A DNA stretch of 64,000 bases. Source: Linepithema humile. Lineage: Eukaryota; Arthropoda; Insecta; Hymenoptera; Formicidae. Numbering within the stretch: position 1 is the stretch's first letter; the number at the start of each line of letters is the position of its first letter. Positions 51,301-63,534 of the stretch are shown here, in pieces. The notes under the pieces were generated by a model. The model had not been told where the DNA came from and did no database searches. It saw only the letters and a list, made by a program, of their open reading frames with translations. The DNA is taken from contig NC_090132.1 of assembly GCF_040581485.1 (NCBI RefSeq), positions 29,957,911-30,021,910 on the forward strand. The letters are read 5' to 3'. A program made the position numbers and the translations under genes.

Positions 51301-54300
51301 ATATCGATATGTATATAGCAGAATTATAAGTTTAAATCAAACGCAAATTTATTACGTATTATTTCGAGAAAAATTTAGTGAGAAAAAGACATCATTACAA
51401 CACAAACTGATATTATATTTTTATTAAATGATATAATCCTCTAAAAACATATCTTTTTTTATATACAAAAAAAATATGTCTGACATATCTATTATAACTT
51501 TTATCAACAGACTTGTCATTTTTTTAAAGACCTACGTACAATTTTAATTTATTACATTAAAGTTTTGTAAAAATCTGGTTATCTACACAACAGAATATGT
51601 GATGATATTAAAACTTCCCTGAAATCCTAACAGTGTTTAGAAAAAAAACGCCAGGTAGAAAGATTTCTTCGCGGGTGAAGTACAGATTGGAAAATCTGTC
51701 AGGGTGCGGGCTCTGACGAGGGAAAACTGCGACGGTCTTGCCGTGTAATTGGAAAACTTCTGGCGCTATGTAAGCTGCCGGAAGTTGTGGCTAATGCCTC
51801 TCGGTCCGGTTTCAAAGACGGTAAACTTCTCACTACGTTACGAGCCGATAAATCGCTCATCATTACATTGTCGTTGTTGCATTGTGCATCGTCAACGCCG
51901 TGATGAGTATCGATCGTTTCTTTCATTTTAACGTCAGTCAAGATCTATGATGTTAAGTACAGTTCTAGGAAGTAATAACGCATTATTGTTTGTCGATATT
52001 GCGATGCTGAAAATTGTTTTCTTATGCTTATAAACCTAAACCTTTAGTTAGAATAAAAACATTAAATTAAACCTTATAAATCAGAAGTGGAGCTGTGCTC
52101 AATATATTATTTCATTTCAGCAACTTGGATGTCAAATTATGCTCAACATAAATGTTTCTAATATTTTATAATAAAATCAAGACTAATTTCAAATTGATTA
52201 TTTAGAGTTTTACACACTCTGTATATCTAGACAATCTGTTGAAAATTACTCATTTTAAAACAATCACTAATCAAGTTTGATTGAAAAGTTTTTTTGCAAA
52301 AAATGACTGATTCTATTTTGAACGCAATAATCCGGCATGTAACAAGCCGTCGAATATTTGCAGACACGCGCTTATCGATTTGGCTCGCCGACACCATGCA
52401 CCAGGTCAACCTGCACGGACTGAAATTGGGTTCAATTCCGGCAATTGATCCGCGAGATCAGCTGTATTTGCCAACAACCTTGTTGCCTGGCGCGGCGCGT
52501 CGCTAACAAGGCGACGACGTCAAAACAGTAATGCATCGACGCTAGCTCTGGCACGATCCCGAAATATCCATTTTCGTTGGAGTTCGATGGCGTAGGCAAA
52601 TATTTCGGCAGTTTTAATTCAACTGTCAGCTTTAATAAAATACCTGCGATGATTGCAGCGTAGATTAAATTGTTTCTTTTTTAATTATTTTTAATACAAA
52701 AGCTATAACGTAATATTTAAGAATTTAACGATTTGATTACAAACACATTTCTTAAGCGTTCTCATTCATAAGATAATACTGCTATGTAAAATGTATGAGA
52801 AGTTAATTATCACTGATGTATGTGTGTGTGTACAGAGAGAAGTTCACGTCGCTTTTAATTTTCTCGCTACTTCTGAACTTTTTGAAATTAAAAGCAAGCA
52901 AAATTAATTAATTCTACGCGTATTCTTATTTAAGCGTTGGAAGCCAATTTTCCATGAAATTGAGCCTAAGTCATTTTAATGAAGTAGCAAACTTTTAACA
53001 TAATTCAAGATATGATCACGGAAAAAAAGTTAACATCGGCGCATGTAAGTTTTCTTACAATTTTAAAGCTTTTTTACGCTATCAATTATAACATATTATA
53101 TAATTTTGTTCATAATTCTTGCAAATTTTGATATCCTGAAATATCAGTCTTAAAATTAATTTATTTCATAAAATAAAAAATGCTAATACTGAGATTTCTA
53201 AATGTTATTTGGAACTCGATTCCTAAATGGAATTAAATAATACGAGCATTCGCTGCTGTTTAAATAACAAAATTTAAATAACAAAGCCATTTTATGCTTT
53301 AACTTTCTTTAATGACATCATCGTGAATCATTTGCATTAGATATGAATATAATATTTAAACCAGCTGTTCTTCGTGCATCCTTTGTATCGAGCAAAGTCA
53401 GTAAACACGTGGTAGTTTTGGCTAAGTAAACTAACGTTCTCTCACGAAGACTTATGCTTAATTCAATGGCATGCTTTAACTAGTTTCTCTCGTACATGCG
53501 CTTGCCTCTTCTAATATGCATAATATTTGACAGTTCCGCACTCTTTCGAAATTCAGAAGCCGTGGTCCGTCTACTTCCACTGTCGCTTTGGTAAAAAAGG
53601 GCAAAGCCGTGTCTACGACGACGTTTAAATATAGCAGCGGGTTCTCGCTTGTAGCCATTCATACTCTCTCACTTTGCAGCATCTGCGTGCATATTCATTC
53701 TTGCTGCATTCTATCAATGACATGCGAGAAATTATAAAAGCTATATATCTTTACATTTATATTTTTTTTCAGAGAAAGTAAGATAATGAAGTTGTCAAGA
53801 GCGTTAATTAATTTTGCGCTATAAATTTTTCCAACTTGCGTCTATTCAACGAAAAAATGTGGATTTACAGCTTATCTTCTCAACTTGCAACTAATATTGC
53901 AATTAATTTTTTGTAATGAGAATTTAGAATTTTACATTATTGTTATAATTTACATTATAAAAAGTTGCAATTTATATTGTAATCGCGATTGTATCTTGTT
54001 ATTAATATTTCAAATTTACAATTTGACATGAAAGAAGATATTTGCAATGCTATTTTACGGAAAAATTAAATTTTCATGCAGTTTTAACAAAACAGCTAGC
54101 AACTAAACTTTTCGGACTTCTTTAGACAATTTTTCTTGCTTCTTGAGAATAATTCTTTCTGACGGTTTTAAAGCAATTGTTTAATATTCCATTATGCAGT
54201 TCGTAGTGTTTTCAAAAGTCTCTTAAAGAAATATCACGACAGCTAAATCCGCATGGCGAGAATACTGTTCCTATTTTTTTTCCGAGAGGTTTCAAGTTGC

Positions 54301-57300
54301 GTGGCAATAAATATCTGACTCTATTGCGACGCAAAGGTAAAAGGAGTATGAAGCAGATATAAAAGAAAGAAGAATGATACGCTCGATTAAAAGCATTCGC
54401 ACCATCGTTTGCAGCCACAATCGCTCCGTCTGGAATATTCAAAGAAGCCGTTAAATCCCTTTCTCCGTTCAGTCTATGTTCCGCAGTTGCTCTGCCCTGC
54501 ATCTTTATTCAAACGTTCAAACGTTTTCAAGCCATTCCAATCTTTGAGTGCGCGTGCTATGTGCCGGGGGAAAATTATTAACGAGCTATATTGCTTCAAC
54601 TACTTTTCACCTTTAGACAAAATCGTATTCCCACTATTTTCGTCACATTGAATAACCATTTTCGCTTGTCAATATTAATACAAAGCATTTAATAAGATTT
54701 TCTTTTTCTTTCTAAAACTAAATAAGTAATCAAATCGCATAAACTGCAAGAATAAATAAAACCGAAACGACCGCAACTTCCATTGCACGCTTTAAACACA
54801 TAAAATCGGTCAGCCATTTCTGAGCTTGAGACCTAACGCATCTGATGTCTTGTCTAGGAAGTAGAGCGCAAACACATTATAAGTCTAAATTTATCCACGG
54901 TTTCATCGAATGCATCTCGTGTCGTTTACTTTACACCGGGGTAGTTAATCGGTCGAGATATTACTATTATTATACGTGATTTTTATAAAAAGACGAGTCT
55001 ACGCTAATGAATCAACTGAGAGAAAGTCTTTATTTATCACAAGTGTGAAGTGCTTTGAAGAATGAAAAGAAGTACGAAGAAAATTGAAATGAGGACACAG
55101 CGTGATGTAATATATTTTTGAACATAAAAGCTTTGATACTTAACTCATACTTTGCAGCATGTTATATATTGCATTCAAAATTTTTATCGTTTCTTTATCA
55201 GCTATTTTTATGCATTTATAATGACGATTAAAGAAAATGTTGTAAAAACCAAACTTAATTTAGTTTTAGAAATATTAAAATAACTGGCAGAAAGTAAAAA
55301 AATTTTTAGAAAACAATACAATGCAAAATAACAATCAGTTTTTAATTCCAAAAAGTTGTTTTTTTGTTCTAAAATGTTTTCATTATTTTATTTATTTTTT
55401 TTATTCTAAAGTTAAATGAATAACACTATGCCAATCTAATTTAGAGTACGATATTTGGTTGCAAAAGCAGAAGTGATTCGAGTGTGAAAGAAAGAATTGT
55501 CTTTGACAAATTTTTTGTCTGTCTCACATGCACATCGATGCGTACTTCTGTTTGCACATTGTGCCAAGCTCCAGTCATCCGAAAGAACTCAAGAGAAAGA
55601 GACGGCCCCCGGGCCCAAGAGTATACTCTGCATCCAGATCGCGTACAAAGATCTTTATTGGTTGACGACAGCAAACTTCATTGTCAAGCTTCAGAAGCTT
55701 TCAGAAGGAAGCTCCGTCTGTGCTCGACGCGTATCCTGTATCAAACTTGATGCGAATCGCTCGAAAGACGAATTCCTTATGCAACTCGGCGTAGCCGAAT
55801 CTCTTGACCCGCTTTGAAATTCGACACCCAGTGCACCGTATCGCCTCCAGCGCCAATCGCAAGCGTATATTCGAAGAAAGCTTTACACACGAATATATAC
55901 GCATGGCACGGGTAGACATCGTCTGGGAAAGACCCGGCTAATTTTGCTAGCCGCGCCGCGCTGCGCCGGGGCGACCCATGGCGCTCCGATGCACGAAAAC
56001 GTTTCTGGGAGGCGTGCAGCCGGGATTCATACTTGGAAGTCACTAACGATTGCTTCGACCTCCTTCGATAAACGATCGAGCTACGCCCCGACCGTGCTGC
56101 GCTTTCCGGCGAGCCGTGATCGATCTTTTACGTCCGCAGCGTTCGTAGTCTGACACGACTAGTCTGTATCTACTGATTGCGTAGGACTTTTTTCTCTCGT
56201 CGCAGTGTACTTTATATTGTATTGAGGAGACATACATTATTTAACTTCAAAATTGTAATCTTTAAATACTTATATCTTTCAAACTCTAAAATAGACACAC
56301 AGGTATTGATCTTTAATACAAAGTTGCAATTGAAAAAGTTTATTTTGTCTCGAAATAAAAAGTAGCAGCTTTAGAAGTGCTGTACTTATTTGTTTAATGA
56401 ACTATTTGCATAATTTGAGAAACAAAAAAAACATTAATACTTCCTTTTCAATAGTTTTCAATTTTAAATTATAAATTCAAAAAACTTTTAAATATCTAAA
56501 GAAAAAATTTATTATAGACACTAATATTTATTTGTAGAAAAAGTCTGACAATAAATGTAAAATATTTTTTGAAAATGTAAAAAATGCGTAATTAAAATTT
56601 ATTTTTCCACTTTGTGTATGAAGGTAAATTTTATTTACTTCAGTTAGTATTATTTTTTATTGCACACGACATTTGTACAAAAATATAATAATATAATTAC
56701 TTTTTTTTTATATTTTAGAATAACTACAAAATTAAACTAATTACATGTGGCAATATATTACTTTTTTTTACACATAATATCTGATTACATGACTTTCTAA
56801 AAAGTTATATTTTGCATAAATTTATTAACTCGGCTAAAATAATTAAATGTATCTACCAACACTAGTATTACCGTATTCCTAAATGTGGCTGCCGTTTTGC
56901 AAAATTTCATTTCCTGCACGCTGAATTCTCTACTATATAATGCAGCAAAGTCAAGCACAATTCTAACGAAATATTCGTAATAAAGGGTGAATTTAATTAC
57001 GAGCTCGCGAAATCTACAACTTCGCGTTGGAAGTATTACAGCATCGTGTCGTTCCATTTTAAACTAAAAATAAAAAATTTATGGTTCAAAAAGTATGAAT
57101 TGATACAATCAGCGGCCAGAATAGTGAAAGAATATCCTTTTAGCTTGTCTACAAGGATAATTCGTCGAACAGATGAAAGTCATGTGAACATGTTACGCAA
57201 AATTATGCATTACGATGCACAACTCGATAAATTATGTCGCTGTCCAAGTCAAACTTGCAACTTGCAAGTGACTGAAATGAATTAATGTCATTTTTATTGA

Positions 57301-58087
57301 CGGAGCTTTTTGACTTATTGTTAGACATTTTACAAACATCGGGTTTGATCCACAGGAATAAACGGACGCGCGACCTGAATCTTTAGACGATAAAGTTAAT
57401 GGACTTCATTTACATTGCATAATTGCAACGAAAGCAGAATCAGCACTTAAATTATACGCGAGGACCAACGACCAGAACCAACAGCAAAGGTGCCCTTTGA
57501 ATATACGGTATGTTTAAAACACTCATTTACACTGTACACGTTCGTTTGCTACGAGTCTACGCGACTAAGAATTAATCAGTTTGTTAGAAAACATAAACGC
57601 GCGAACAAAACAAATATAAAAATTATAGGAGAAATTTATAACAATAATATATACAAACAAATATATATTGAAATGTATCAGATTTTTCAATCTTACTAAA
57701 CAAAACAATATAAGCTTAATGCAACAAGCGATTACGTTAGAACCAGCATCATACGTTAGAAAATAATAATTAATAATCAATTAAGCATTTTTTACAATAA
57801 TACAAAATAAAATAACAGTAATAATCCATTATATTCTAAAGCTGAAATAATGTGAGTGCTGCTTTTCAGACCCGTATGCAAATGTAGACTAGTTGCTATT
57901 TATTTCAACCAATAGCTCCGCTCGGTGTGCTCCAATTGAAAGCAAATATCATCGTAAGAACCGCACGATTTGCAATAACATCAATTTCATTTATTGTTGT
58001 CCTATTCATTGTTAAAGCGAATTAACGAATCAAAAATCTTTGAGAAAATCGGTCGACGGCGAATACAGAAAGACGCACAAACTTACG

Positions 58088-58108
58088 TAGCTTCTGTACG
58101 ATGCCATA
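58088..58108 (-). CDS. Fhos: Formin long form, coding exon 1 (start codon)
   Basis: Encodes residues 1-7, MASYRSY. The ATG sits in a good animal start context (A at -3, G at +4), and the exon ends exactly at a consensus donor, TAC|GTAAGT, in phase 0. The next exon found (43646) begins in phase 0 with GDTGAYRSR, so the two join in frame. The exon is only 21 coding bases, so the assignment rests on the start context, the perfect donor, the phase match and the CpG-rich upstream region rather than on homology. Another start exon elsewhere in the 14 kb intron is possible. Confidence 0.6.
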
Positions 58109-58740
58109 ATCCTGCGTTCCTCTTCGAGACGGCGAGATAATTTTTAAGGAAGAGGGAAGAAGTCCTCAGAAGTGTTTCCTGCGGCCAGGCTCATCAACCA
58201 CCATCGAGCACAGGAGCATCCACACCACCGTTACACGATTCACCGGCACCGGTCGCCCGACCGCAAACTGCAACAAGATGTTGAAGAAAACGCGAGGTCA
58301 CGTTACTAAGATCACGAATGGAGAACCGATCGATTGTTTTTCGAGAAAGGTTGCTCCGCGACTTCATAGGAAAGGAAAGTGGCGAGCGCTGTGAAGGCGC
58401 TTCGTTTCGGACGAAGCTCGGACCCTGAAGAGCCGGCGACCTGCGAGGCACGCCGTGGTCCCTCTCTTTCTCTCTCGCCCTCCTTCTCTTTCTCTTCTTA
58501 CTCTGCGCTTTCTGCGTCTCCTCTTCATCCTTCTTCACAGCTTCCCTTTTGCTCGCCTCGTGGAGCTACACGATGAGCTGCTCTTTGTCGCACTCACAGT
58601 GCTCACTCGAGCCCTATTTTAAGAATAGCTTTATATCTTCTCTGTCTCGCTTTCTATTCGTTTCTGCTTCTTCGTCTTCTGCTTCGCCGGCTGTGAGGAA
58701 GACGCGACTTTGAGGGGAGAGACTTAGGGATCAGGATAAA
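58109..58740 (-). promoter_or_regulatory. Putative 5' UTR and promoter of the long formin form
   Basis: This CpG-dense stretch lies just upstream of the start exon. On the minus strand it holds long GA-rich runs around 58440-58560 (CT-rich on the plus strand), resembling the GAGA-type sequence common at insect promoters. An in-frame TAA at 58145-58147 lies 12 codons upstream of the chosen ATG, so the reading frame cannot extend far upstream without splicing. The transcription start cannot be placed from sequence. An open reading frame (58194-58538) in this stretch is Arg/Lys/Glu-rich because of the purine bias, and I do not treat it as coding. Confidence 0.45.
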
Positions 58741-60760
58741 TCTCGCGCGCGAGTACGTGCATTTCCGCTCGGGCGTAAACAAGATCGTAGTATGATGACA
58801 AGAGTGGTTAATGAAGATACCAGCGCAGTCAACTGAACAATGATAAAAGAATAAACAGAAATGTCCAACATGCTCTGTATAAACTTAATCTTACGTCTGG
58901 TTAAACCAAGAAAGCAAACTTAAAAATATAAATTTTAATTTTTATATAAATTTATTAAATCTTGAATTTTTTAGTAAATTTTGCTATTGTTAGTAATTAT
59001 AAATACACTCATATTACCACTGTTTTATGTTTGAATGTTTACGTTTAATTAATGAAAAATTTTCTTTATTGCACTTTAGATTGTATAACAACTTTATAGA
59101 TTTAGTACAAATTTGGAAAATTTTTACTTTTTTAATTTTATGCATTTTTATAACAAATTTTCATATTTTTTAGTATTTTTGCTTTTCTAATGTATTATCA
59201 AATAGTATCTGCATGTTGGGATTTGCACAAATTGGGCAAGTTTCAACGGCTAGGTCGGATTATTCAACTTCTACAGTTCTAGTCATCAGATCTTGAAGAG
59301 CTCTCAAATCCTTTCTGGTAGGAAGCAGTCCATTCGAAACCAGAACAAACTATTCACGAAACTATTGCCATCTTTGCCCAGGAAATGAAGACAATGTTGC
59401 CGCAAAGCCATTTCCACTGGCTGAATACTCTCTCATACAACGGAATGGTCTCTTCATACAAGAAGTCCACAGAATTTCTCAAAAGCAGAAATTCCTTTTG
59501 AGAAATCGATATTCCGAAACAGGATTTACACTTTTACCGTTGGAACGATAAAGAAGAACAAATTATACATTTATTCATATAAAGTATGATATGTAATGTT
59601 GTAAATAGTACTTATGTTAATTTAAAAAAGAAGAAAGAGAATAAAAAAGTAAGTAGGCTATAAATTAACTTTATATATTGTGTATTTGATTAAATATTAT
59701 ATAACATTTATAAAAAAGATTATAATATCTATCTAGACTTTGTGCTGCCGACTGACGTAAAACATTAAAACGATCTCATCTCGTCAGTCTTCGTGATCCA
59801 AGGATAAATACTGTATTTTAAAAGAGAACTGACGGTCAAATTATCGGTGGAGACTAAAGTTAAGTTGAGAGCTTTTTGGGCTGGTGGCGCTACAAGAATA
59901 TCTTCAAAAGCTCTACAAGCTCTACAGCTTTAGATCGACATTGGTAACAACAATGCACTACAAAGCTTTAGATAGACAACAATACAATAAAAATATTATG
60001 TGTTTTTAATTGATTTTATATTTAAAAAATAATATTTCTCTGTTAATCATAAAATTTCAAGTATGTTTAATAATAATATATAATAATTTAAATGTATATT
60101 ATATGTATTAGATATATGATGTAAAAATGTATTATGTACTCTTCATAATTTAACAATAACTATTCTATTCAAATTATATTATTCATTAGAATATATCATA
60201 AAAAAGTAGTGGCAAATTTAGTACAGTTTATGTGTAATATTATTCTAATATATTCTCACATGCTACCTCGACACCATTGGACCATAACACAGGACGAAAT
60301 TAAGAAGAATGTCAGGCTTAAACTCGTTACCTAAATCCACGCTTGCAGCGACATTGATCGATTCTCCGTAATCCTCGGTTGTGTCATGAGCTGGTCGCAA
60401 CTACTCGTTCTACACCTATAATTAATTACAAATAATACGACTTAAGAACCATAAGAAAGCCAACTCTCTTTTCATGTCCTTATATCACAAATCCGAAAAA
60501 GTTTGTTCCCGAAACATACAATTTATGAATTATGCTATATGTGTAAATTTTTTTCAATTTTTTTGGTATTGATAATAATGTCAAAAATTTTTATTTAAAA
60601 CTTTAATTAAACTTCTTTCTATGAAACTCTTAGAAAGTTTTTACAAATTATTGAATATTCCATATCGAGATCCAAACTATCCAAATTGCTCGACCACCTA
60701 AAGTTTCCGAGCACTAATTAACACAAGATTGACGAGGAGCTGATATTTCATACTACTTAC
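58741..60760. other. Intergenic stretch upstream of the formin start
   Basis: AT-rich, apart from the possible relic at 59.35-59.53 kb and a patch at 60.25-60.42 kb whose minus strand has a frame reading TTEDYGESINVAASVDLG. The splice sites around that frame do not agree with it, so I do not call an exon. Confidence 0.4.
59354..59533 (-). pseudogene. Possible relic coding segment
   Basis: A 59-codon open frame ending in TGA reads KCKSCFGISISQKEFLLLRN, then SVDFLYEETIPLYERVFSQW, then KWLCGNIVFISWAKM. After a one-base shift the neighbouring frame continues DGNSFVNSLFWFRMD before stops. This pattern fits a decayed gene or transposon fragment. There is no start codon at its beginning and no clear splice site. 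The family is unknown and the call is weak. Confidence 0.22.
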
Positions 60761-60961
60761 CTCACTTTCTCAGACGATATAAAAGAATATTCTTTTAGAC
60801 AGGAATAGAGCGTCTTAGTCATCCCGAGCGTCTGTACCAATACTGAAGAGCTTTGGTCTAAGTTTTTAGTGGCAATTTTGGACGATGAGTCAACGTTGTC
60901 AAAATTCACGAACACTTTAATCGATGAATTAAATTTTTGTGTTAAAGATAGCATTTCGTTT
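60761..60961 (-). CDS. Candidate internal exon of an unrecognised gene
   Basis: A 201-bp segment is bounded by an acceptor (TTTTTATTATTAG|AAACG) and a perfect donor (GTGAG|GTAAGT) on the minus strand, with one frame open throughout. It reads NEMLSLTQKFNSSIKVFVNF, continues with DNVDSSSKIATKNLDQ and ends SCLKEYSFISSEKVR. The mixed, non-repetitive composition is protein-like. It lies upstream of the formin start on the same strand. I do not recognise the family and could not find a partner exon with matching phase. It could belong to a neighbouring gene or be a far-upstream alternative exon. Confidence 0.45.
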
Positions 60962-63356
60962 CTAATAATAAAAAATTTGTTAAATTTATGTAATATAAAA
61001 ATGATATTTAATCGTTATTATAATGTGAGCAACTTCGTACTTCAATAAAAGTTATATTACAAACCTGTGTGTGACAAGCGTGAAATTAATATAATTTATC
61101 ATAGTTTAATATAACTTTATATGATAAAAAGTCAAATACATTTCGTAAATTTTTTTATATTATTTGCAATGCTGTTACATGTAAATTTTCATCAAAATTG
61201 CAAATTACGTATTAGCATGCGCCGGCTGTATTTACATCGTAAAATTGGAACAGATGTATTGTTTATGATAGCTGAACTATTTTTAGAAACCATACACAGC
61301 AGATAAATTAATAATCACCGATGATTCGTATTCCCAATGATTTGTGAGTTATTTTAGTCATACATCGTTTATCGTAATAATTTATCAATAACACGAACAT
61401 ATTATATTAATATTTGTAATAACTAATTTTATTTTTATAACTGTGTAAAATATGTGTTATAATGTTAAAATAAAATAATTAGATCCAATTTTTATTTCCG
61501 CCAGATATAGTTTGCACAATTTATAATAAATTGAGCAACTTCATCATTAGTATATTTCTAGTGACCGCTTAAAAAGCCACCTGTTGCTCTCTTCCTGAAT
61601 TCTAAACCAATAGGCTCTATATTTATAGAGCAAAATGCGTGTGGCAGGTGCGGAATTATAAGAAACAGCCGAAAATTATGTTATAATATGAAAACGGGAC
61701 GCGATATTAATAAATTGCGATGGACACGAAAGCATTCCCTCTATGCGCTTTGCATAACTACATTTATTACGCATTAATCTTTAACTTTAATTTAAAAATG
61801 TAACAGAGAAATTTGTACGTTTAAATTTCGTGTATTTTTATCAGCTTAAAGTTGTTGCAACAGTTTCAAGTAAACTCCTCGAATTATTGTGCTAAGTTGG
61901 AAGATAAAGTAAAAGAGATCGATATATAAATTAAGAAATTTAGAGGAAGAAAAACGAGAGTGCGCCTAGTCTGCTTGAAAGAGACAGGGTAGAGAAGAGG
62001 GACAGATGAGAGAGCTATTTTCGCATTTAGTTTGATGATGTGCCACCTCTTCTCTCTGACACCTGGAATCCACCAGAGCGAGCTACACATTCGAAGAAGG
62101 AGGTGGTAAAGAGTGGAGGAAGCGATGAACACAGAACATGCAGAGAAGGGGCCAATCTCAAATTACTTGGTAAGCTCCGAGGTAGGCCGACCGAACATCT
62201 TTGCCCACCATCGGCCTGGCGACCTTTTATAGACACTCGTCGGTAGTGGGGCGAAGTGGGAGATCGAGGAAATTTTGTGAAAACTGACGATCCAACGAAA
62301 AAAGAAGGCGCACTCGGAACAGCCGCACAATCATGCTGACCGATATCGGAGAACGGAATGAAGAAACGTTAACGAAGCGCAGATGTTGAAGCGGCATAGA
62401 GAAGTCTTTGCCCTTCAGTCTGTCAAATATTAATTGCACTTCTCATACAAATACTGTAAAATAAAAAAAGTCACATTAGTGGGTATAATATAGCGCTATA
62501 ATGAAAGAAGATTTCAGCAGCACTGGATCTTTATTCTAAAAAATAATTCGCAATTATTACTCGAGATCTTTGTTGTATTTGTTGCCTTTTCTACTTTCTT
62601 GCAATTTTTTTTATAAGATTTTGCGATATAATTTGCTAAATTGGTTGATCCGTTTAGGAATGAATGGAAAATCCATATAATTTGATAAAAAAAGTAAAAT
62701 TATATGAATTTTTATGTGCAATCTTCATTTATTTTTACATTGCAATTTGTCGTAACGTTAATCAAATTCTCTCATTTTTAAAACAAGCTATTATTTAAGA
62801 AAGTTTAAAATAAGTATAAGATTTTATGGAAAATGTAGAATCGAATTTTTTCATAATTAAGAATAAAATAAATATTTTAAAGATTAACAAATAAAAAATT
62901 CTTTCAATTAAATATTTTTAGCATATCTCTTGGAAAAGACTCAGTCTTTGTTCCTAAATTACGATTAAATGAGCTATAAAAAACAAAAATAAATATTTAT
63001 ACACATTCCTCTGCATATCTTCTAAGTCTGCTTGTTCCATCGGTTTAAGCCGTAAATATTTTTAAGACAAATACTGTCAAATATATTTTGCACTTAAAAA
63101 AAATATTGTATTTTATTTTAAGACATGTTATTTTTAAAAATTTTGCTAATTTAGAATAAAAACAAAGGTTTAATACATTCTTTTGCGGTAAAAAACATCA
63201 TCAAATATTAAATTATTATGATCAAATATTTAATTGATTTATAACAAAAATGTCAAGTACAATATTTAAGTATTAAAAACACATGTTAAGTATATTTTAA
63301 AAGATTTAATTTTACCGCAAAAATTTATAAAATACAATCAGGAAACAGATTTAAAA
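60962..63356. other. Noncoding stretch between the two orphan exons
   Basis: Mostly AT-rich, with a slightly GC-richer patch at 61.9-62.4 kb where several short frames overlap. None has a convincing start or splice site. I see nothing else. Confidence 0.4.
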
Positions 63357-63534
63357 TTATTTAAGATTTTGACAATTATTTTCATAAAGCTTAAATGAAC
63401 CAAATGGAATAAATACTTTGATTTTCTTGTCCAGTCTGATGATGGCACAACCATGTGCGGCATTTGCGTGTCTCATTGTCACATTGTCAGTAACGTTGTC
63501 TGTGAATACCAAAACGTCTGGCGTGATTTTAGAC
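63357..63534 (-). CDS. Candidate terminal exon of an unrecognised neighbouring gene
   Basis: After a good acceptor (GATCTTATTACAG|GTCT) one frame stays open for 58 codons to a TAA at 63357-63359. It reads SKITPDVLVFTDNVTDNVTM, then RHANAAHGCAIIRLDKK, then IKVFIPFGSFKLYENN. The alternation of hydrophobic and polar residues suggests a beta-rich folded domain, and the other two frames are blocked. The gene would be on the minus strand with its 5' part beyond the right edge of the window. No polyadenylation signal is obvious just after the stop. Family not recognised. Confidence 0.5.

Larger units (their letters stand above)
43647..58087 (-). other. Intron 1 of the formin model (14.4 kb, contains a DNA transposon)
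   Basis: Bounded by the exon 1 donor GTAAGT and the exon 2 acceptor. The left third contains the Kolobok-like element. The remainder (48380-58087) holds no exon I can support. A CpG-dense patch lies around 55920-56150, and short open frames at 51-56 kb have neither start contexts nor splice sites that would make them genes. First introns of this size are common in insect cytoskeletal genes and often hold enhancers, but none is identifiable by eye. Confidence 0.55.
30078..58108 (-). other. Fhos: Gene model: 5' half of FHOD-family formin (Fhos), long and short forms
   Basis: FHOD formins nucleate and bundle actin filaments in stress fibres and sarcomeres. They have an N-terminal GTPase-binding/FH3 region followed by FH1 and FH2 domains. 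The model joins nine phase-consistent coding exons (58108 down to 37145; 1393 codons) with the exon at 30251-30078 that holds the FHOD N-terminal signature. Every junction in the nine-exon part uses GT-AG, and the split codons match at each step, which is hard to get by chance. The 1393-residue part is serine-rich and low in predicted structure, and I recognise no catalytic domain in it. That it is the long N-terminal extension of Fhos rather than a separate adjacent gene is inferred from same strand, correct order, absence of a stop after exon 9, and a phase-0 end. The FH3, FH1 and FH2 exons are not in the window and should lie to the left of position 1. The alternative is two genes, with exon 9 joining an exon I did not find. 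Confidence 0.62.

Noticed and set aside
52294..52506. A 70-codon plus-strand frame reading RLSIWLADTMHQVNLHGLKL in its middle
   Set aside because: Moderately protein-like, but the opposite strand is also open, there are no splice sites, and it sits alone inside the formin intron. Not enough to call.
58194..58538. A 114-codon frame upstream of the formin ATG
   Set aside because: Lys/Arg/Glu-rich in its first part because of the GA-rich leader. It is not in frame with the start exon and has no donor at its end.
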